Source: an uncultured Clostridia bacterium (GTDB lineage: Bacteria; Bacillota; Clostridia; Oscillospirales; Acutalibacteraceae). From it: DNA of 7,326 bases. Positions 6,356 through 7,326 of this stretch are shown here, piece after piece. Both the position numbers and the translations under genes were made by a program. The notes beneath the pieces are model-generated. The model was not told the DNA's origin, ran no database searches, and saw only the letters and a program-made list of their open reading frames with translations. The stretch covers positions 1 through 7,326 of the forward strand of contig CAUBKG010000079.1 in NCBI GenBank assembly GCA_958436475.1. Reading direction: 5' to 3'. The first letter of the stretch is position 1; each line of letters opens with the position of its first letter.

Positions 6356-6412
6356 CCCTCCGTTCATAAAATAGATAGTATCACATAATTTTATAGAAAT
6401 CTGATCGGAGGG
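6356..6412 (+). promoter_or_regulatory. Inverted repeat able to cover the sigK ribosome binding site
   Basis: CCCTCCG at 6356-6362 is the exact complement of CGGAGGG at 6406-6412, which contains the sigK Shine-Dalgarno sequence. The 43 bases between are AT-rich. If one transcript spans both arms, a seven-pair GC-rich stem would hide the ribosome binding site. If sigK is transcribed from the promoter candidate between the arms, the left arm is absent and the site is free. Confidence 0.35.
6364..6391 (+). promoter_or_regulatory. Candidate sigma-E-type promoter of sigK
   Basis: TCATAAA at 6364-6370 resembles the sigma-E -35 (five of seven positions), and CATAATTT at 6384-6391 matches the CATA core and final T of the sigma-E -10. 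The spacer is 13 bases, one shorter than usual. It lies about 30 bases before the sigK start in an AT-rich gap. sigK is sigma-E-dependent in B. subtilis. Partial matches like this are weak evidence alone. Confidence 0.35.
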
Positions 6413-6419
6413 CTTACTC

Positions 6420-7112
6420 ATGTTTACTTCATTTCTGGGTGTGGCGCTGACCAACCTGATTTTTTTTGCCCTGCAGGTAACCAATTCCGGTACCTTTCCC
6501 CGTCCGCTGACGGAAGAGGAAGAGCGCACCTATCTGGAGGCATATAAAAACGGAGACCTTTCCGCACGGGAAAAGCTGATCGAGCACAATCTGCGCTTAG
6601 TGGCCCACATCATAAAAAAATACTACAGCTCCGCAAACGAGCAGGACGATCTCATTTCCATAGGCACCATCGGGCTGATCAAGGCGGTTTCCACATACGA
6701 CTACTCCAAGGGGACCCGCCTCGCTACATACGCCGCCAGATGCATTGAAAACGAAATCCTGATGCACTTTCGAAACCTCAAGAAAAGCGCGCAGGATGTG
6801 TATATCAGCGACCCCATTGATTCGGACGGAGACGGCAATTCCCTGACCCTTATGGACGTCATCTACGACGATGACGCTATTATCGATAATCTGGATTATA
6901 AAATCAACCGGCAAAAGCTCTACCGGTTTATTTGCAGCGAGCTCGAGCCGAGGGAAAGAACCATCATCGAAATGCGGTATGGCCTGCGCGGCTTTCTCCC
7001 GCTCACCCAACGGGAAGTTGCGGCAAAGCTGAATATTTCCCGTTCCTATGTTTCCCGCATCGAAAAAAAAGCGCTGCTGCAGCTGCGAAAAAAATTCGAA
7101 CGGGAAAAATAG
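6420..7112 (+). CDS. sigK: Sporulation RNA polymerase sigma factor SigK (with pro-sequence)
   Basis: The 230-residue sigma-70-family protein directs late mother-cell transcription in sporulation, including coat genes. Region 2 spans about residues 53-121, with LIEHNLRLVAHI, DLISIGTIGLIKAV and GTRLATYAARCIENEILMHFR. Region 4 spans about 166-226, with TQREVAAKLNISRSYVSRIEKKAL as the -35-binding helix-turn-helix. Residues 1-20 are hydrophobic and correspond in place and character to the inhibitory pro-sequence of B. subtilis pro-sigma-K, followed by the conserved FPRPL, so processing by a SpoIVFB-type membrane protease is expected. The gene is uninterrupted: there is no skin-type element. The ATG has GGAGGG at 6407-6412, seven bases upstream. 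The BofC-like gene precedes it. Confidence 0.94.
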   Translation: MFTSFLGVALTNLIFFALQVTNSGTFPRPLTEEEERTYLEAYKNGDLSAREKLIEHNLRLVAHIIKKYYSSANEQDDLISIGTIGLIKAVSTYDYSKGTRLATYAARCIENEILMHFRNLKKSAQDVYISDPIDSDGDGNSLTLMDVIYDDDAIIDNLDYKINRQKLYRFICSELEPRERTIIEMRYGLRGFLPLTQREVAAKLNISRSYVSRIEKKALLQLRKKFEREK

Positions 7113-7121
7113 GAAACGCGG

Positions 7122-7143
7122 CTCTCCCCTGCAGAGTTTTTTT
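7122..7143 (+). terminator. Weak terminator-like hairpin just after sigK
   Basis: Ten bases after the sigK stop, CTCT (7122-7125) pairs with AGAG (7133-7136), possibly extended by two G-T pairs, and leads straight into seven Ts (7137-7143). The stem is short, so termination here would be partial. Confidence 0.35.
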
Positions 7144-7147
7144 ATAG

Positions 7148-7201
7148 AAGAAAAGCCTGTGCAGCTTCAGCCGGGGCCGGGTGAGGAAACTTTTCTTTTT
7201 T
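7148..7201 (+). terminator. Second terminator-like inverted repeat after sigK
   Basis: AAGAAAAG (7148-7155) pairs with CTTTTCTT (7190-7197) around a GC-rich interior that may fold further, and the right arm runs into a T-rich tail ending at 7201. The long loop and AT-rich closing stem make it less certain than the hairpin that follows. Confidence 0.35.
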
Positions 7202-7221
7202 GATTCGCACTTAATGCAGGA

Positions 7222-7262
7222 AAGCCCGCGGCAGATTTCTACTGCCACGGGCTTCTTGTGTT
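7222..7262 (+). terminator. Strong intrinsic terminator after sigK
   Basis: AAGCCCGCGGCAG (7222-7234) and CTGCCACGGGCTT (7242-7254) form a 13-position stem with a single mismatch and a seven-base loop. It is followed by the T-rich CTTGTGTTTCTTTCC. This is the most stable hairpin downstream of sigK and should end the sigK transcript. It lies 110 bases after the stop. Confidence 0.82.
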
Positions 7263-7303
7263 TCTTTCCATTTAGGCTGACGCGCGATAGGGAGAAAACG
7301 GTT

Positions 7304-7326
7304 TTGGAAGATAAAATTCCCTTGAT
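7304..7326 (+). CDS. Possible start of a further gene, cut by window edge
   Basis: AGGGAG at 7289-7294 is followed nine bases later by TTG, which opens a frame reading M-E-D-K-I-P-L before the window ends. Spacing and ribosome binding site are plausible, but only seven codons are visible and the family cannot be judged. TTG is used elsewhere in this window, which gives slight support. It would lie beyond the sigK terminator and so be expressed separately. Confidence 0.3.

Noticed and set aside
1..7326. CRISPR array, insertion sequence, prophage or attachment site next to the tRNA
   Set aside because: No spaced direct repeats, transposase or integrase sequence, or duplicated tRNA end is visible in the window; the tRNA 3' end, where integration usually occurs, lies outside it.

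Overview
The window reads as chromosomal DNA from an endospore-forming Firmicute, most likely a clostridial lineage of moderately high GC such as an Oscillospiraceae/Ruminococcaceae relative. The reasons are a complete cotJABC spore-coat operon, an intact sporulation sigma factor gene (sigK) with a pro-sequence, a BofC-like domain protein, strong GGAGG-type ribosome binding sites, several GTG/TTG starts and a perfect Gram-positive-type promoter before a tRNA. The family-level placement is inference.

Layout. Positions 1-54 hold the 5' three quarters of a minus-strand tRNA-Val(TAC), with a near-consensus promoter at 106-134. Positions 135-382 hold no convincing gene, only inverted repeats that may end the next operon and one sigma-K-like promoter match. 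Positions 383-1476 are cotJA-cotJB-cotJC on the minus strand, tightly packed. Positions 1586-1627 form a strong terminator for a second minus-strand operon running from about 5850 down to 1651: a class A penicillin-binding protein, a PflX-like radical SAM protein starting 3 bases later, and a hemolysin III/PAQR membrane protein 21 bases after that. The PBP has an extended -10 promoter at 5857-5865 followed by a GC-rich, hairpin-dense leader of about 240 bases, so its real start is probably the TTG at 5607 and not the upstream ATG at 5868.

On the plus strand, diverging from the PBP operon, are a small membrane-anchored or secreted protein with a BofC-like C-terminal domain (6003-6335) and then sigK (6420-7112). 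Downstream of sigK are stacked terminator-like hairpins (7122-7143, 7148-7201, 7222-7254), and the window closes with a possible first few codons of another plus-strand gene.

How the parts relate. Three of the four units have plausible sporulation or envelope roles: sigK drives late mother-cell transcription, cotJ makes coat proteins of the mother cell, and the PBP makes peptidoglycan. In Bacillus subtilis BofC restrains SpoIVB, the protease that triggers pro-sigma-K processing. A BofC-like protein encoded directly before a sigK that keeps its pro-sequence is therefore the most suggestive neighbourhood here. I do not see a clearly novel multi-gene system, CRISPR array, insertion sequence or prophage. 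The best candidates for something undescribed are the structured PBP leader RNA and the BofC-like/sigK pairing.
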